64,000 nt of DNA, taken from positions 7,783,395 to 7,847,394 of the forward strand of contig NC_063285.1 in assembly GCF_910591885.1 (NCBI RefSeq). Reading direction: 5' to 3'. The stretch comes from Bombus terrestris. Lineage: Eukaryota > Arthropoda > Insecta > Hymenoptera > Apidae. Below, in pieces: positions 63,411 to 64,000 of the stretch. The position numbers and the translations under genes are program-made. How positions within the stretch are numbered: position 1 is the stretch's first letter; each line of letters starts with the position of its first letter. The notes under the pieces are model-generated. The model had not been told where the DNA came from and ran no database searches. It was given only the letters and a program-made list of their open reading frames with translations.

Positions 63411-64000
63411 TGTAGGGGCACTCGACAGCAAACTTTCCAACGGTTTCTGTCCCGTGGCTCGCTACACGAAGACTCTACCCTTCGAACAAGATGATTGCCA
63501 GATGTCGATACACTTTCACCGAATATTTTTAGCTAGCCTAAGGACCCGCTATAAATCATAGGATGTATGTAGCAAAGGTTCTCTAAAGGGACAATCGTCT
63601 TTGTCTCAACAATCTCTACACATACCACCCACTACGGGAAAACACAGGAAATCTGCTTTTTCTCACGTACGACGCTCCTCGCTAGCGATTTTCTCTCAAG
63701 GGCGGTTAACATCCCCCTCCAACCACCAACTCAAAATTGAGCCAATTAACAGCGACGTCCATTTCCCTCACCTTCCGAACCAATACTTTTCTTAACGAAT
63801 CCGATCATTCCGTATCCTTAGACACACCCAATCACAGTTTTCCGAAGGAGTATTATCTTGACAAAAAGTCATTCTGTCGTGAGCCGCGAGACGAGTTGAG
63901 AGACGCCTATCCGAATTGATCGTTGGTAGTTGGCCGTAATAGCGAATCCGAATTTCTCGACATCTGTTGCAATCATCTCCCAACTTGAATCGCACCGCGA
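63411..64000 (+). mobile_element. LTR-like repeat, family F, copy F3 (runs off window)
   Basis: It opens TGTAGGGGCACTCGACAGCA, then 'aactttccaacggtttctg', 'gatgattgccagatgtcgata' and 'gtatccttagacacaccca', all shared with F1/F2. The end is not in the window. The open frames here (60-67 codons) are not convincing genes. Confidence 0.55.

Noticed and set aside
1..64000. CRISPR arrays, bacterial operons or phage-type defence systems
   Set aside because: No regular spacer-repeat arrays or Shine-Dalgarno-led gene rows; the introns, Pol III genes and eukaryotic retroelements rule out a prokaryotic window.

Overview
This window looks like insect nuclear DNA, most likely hymenopteran; that assignment is my inference from AT-rich sequence with common CpG, Jockey-type retrotransposons, BEL/Pao LTRs, mariner remnants and one intron-split host gene. 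There is no prokaryotic gene organisation. About 55 kb is a nest of retrotransposons built around fragments of 5S rRNA genes. Only the right-hand ~8 kb carries an ordinary host gene: exons of an axonemal dynein heavy chain on the minus strand.

Layout. Positions 1-18297 and 28848-47129 are two direct copies of the same ~18.3 kb block, differing by a few substitutions and small indels per kb. Each holds, in order: a head-to-head pair of Jockey-like family A elements around a 3' fragment of family C; a minus-strand family D element ending in a 5S rRNA 3' half; a GC-rich unassigned block; an AT-rich stretch with a decayed family C reverse transcriptase; two LTR-like repeats; a plus-strand family D element sitting inside a 5S rRNA gene; a second, decayed family D element also attached to a 5S 5' half; and inverted 5S pieces that look like part of a tandem 5S array. 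Between the copies lie two family B elements, head to head (18298-21870 minus and 23505-27592 plus), and an A element fused onto the second. Right of copy 2 is a third 5S-borne family D element on the minus strand (47111-55396), interrupted by a young 5.2 kb BEL/Pao-type LTR element (48128-53322) with gag but no pol. From 55397 on come solo LTR-like repeats, four dynein exons, a 215 bp mariner-derived MITE and a further broken family D element.

Main result. Family D appears to be a non-LTR element whose insertions lie at one position in the 5S rRNA gene, about 38-40 nt from its 5' end and just before the internal control region. One insertion has both 5S halves and a perfect 15-nt target-site duplication; another has both halves and a 13/15 duplication; a third has only the 5' half. 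All family D copies here lack the catalytic part of the reverse transcriptase, so they must have been mobilised in trans or be dead. Only one FADD-bearing reverse transcriptase is visible in the window, in the plus-strand family B element.

Limits: no alignment or database search was possible. Family letters A-F are mine. Identity statements are by eye, and element ends without a clear duplication or poly(A) tail are approximate.
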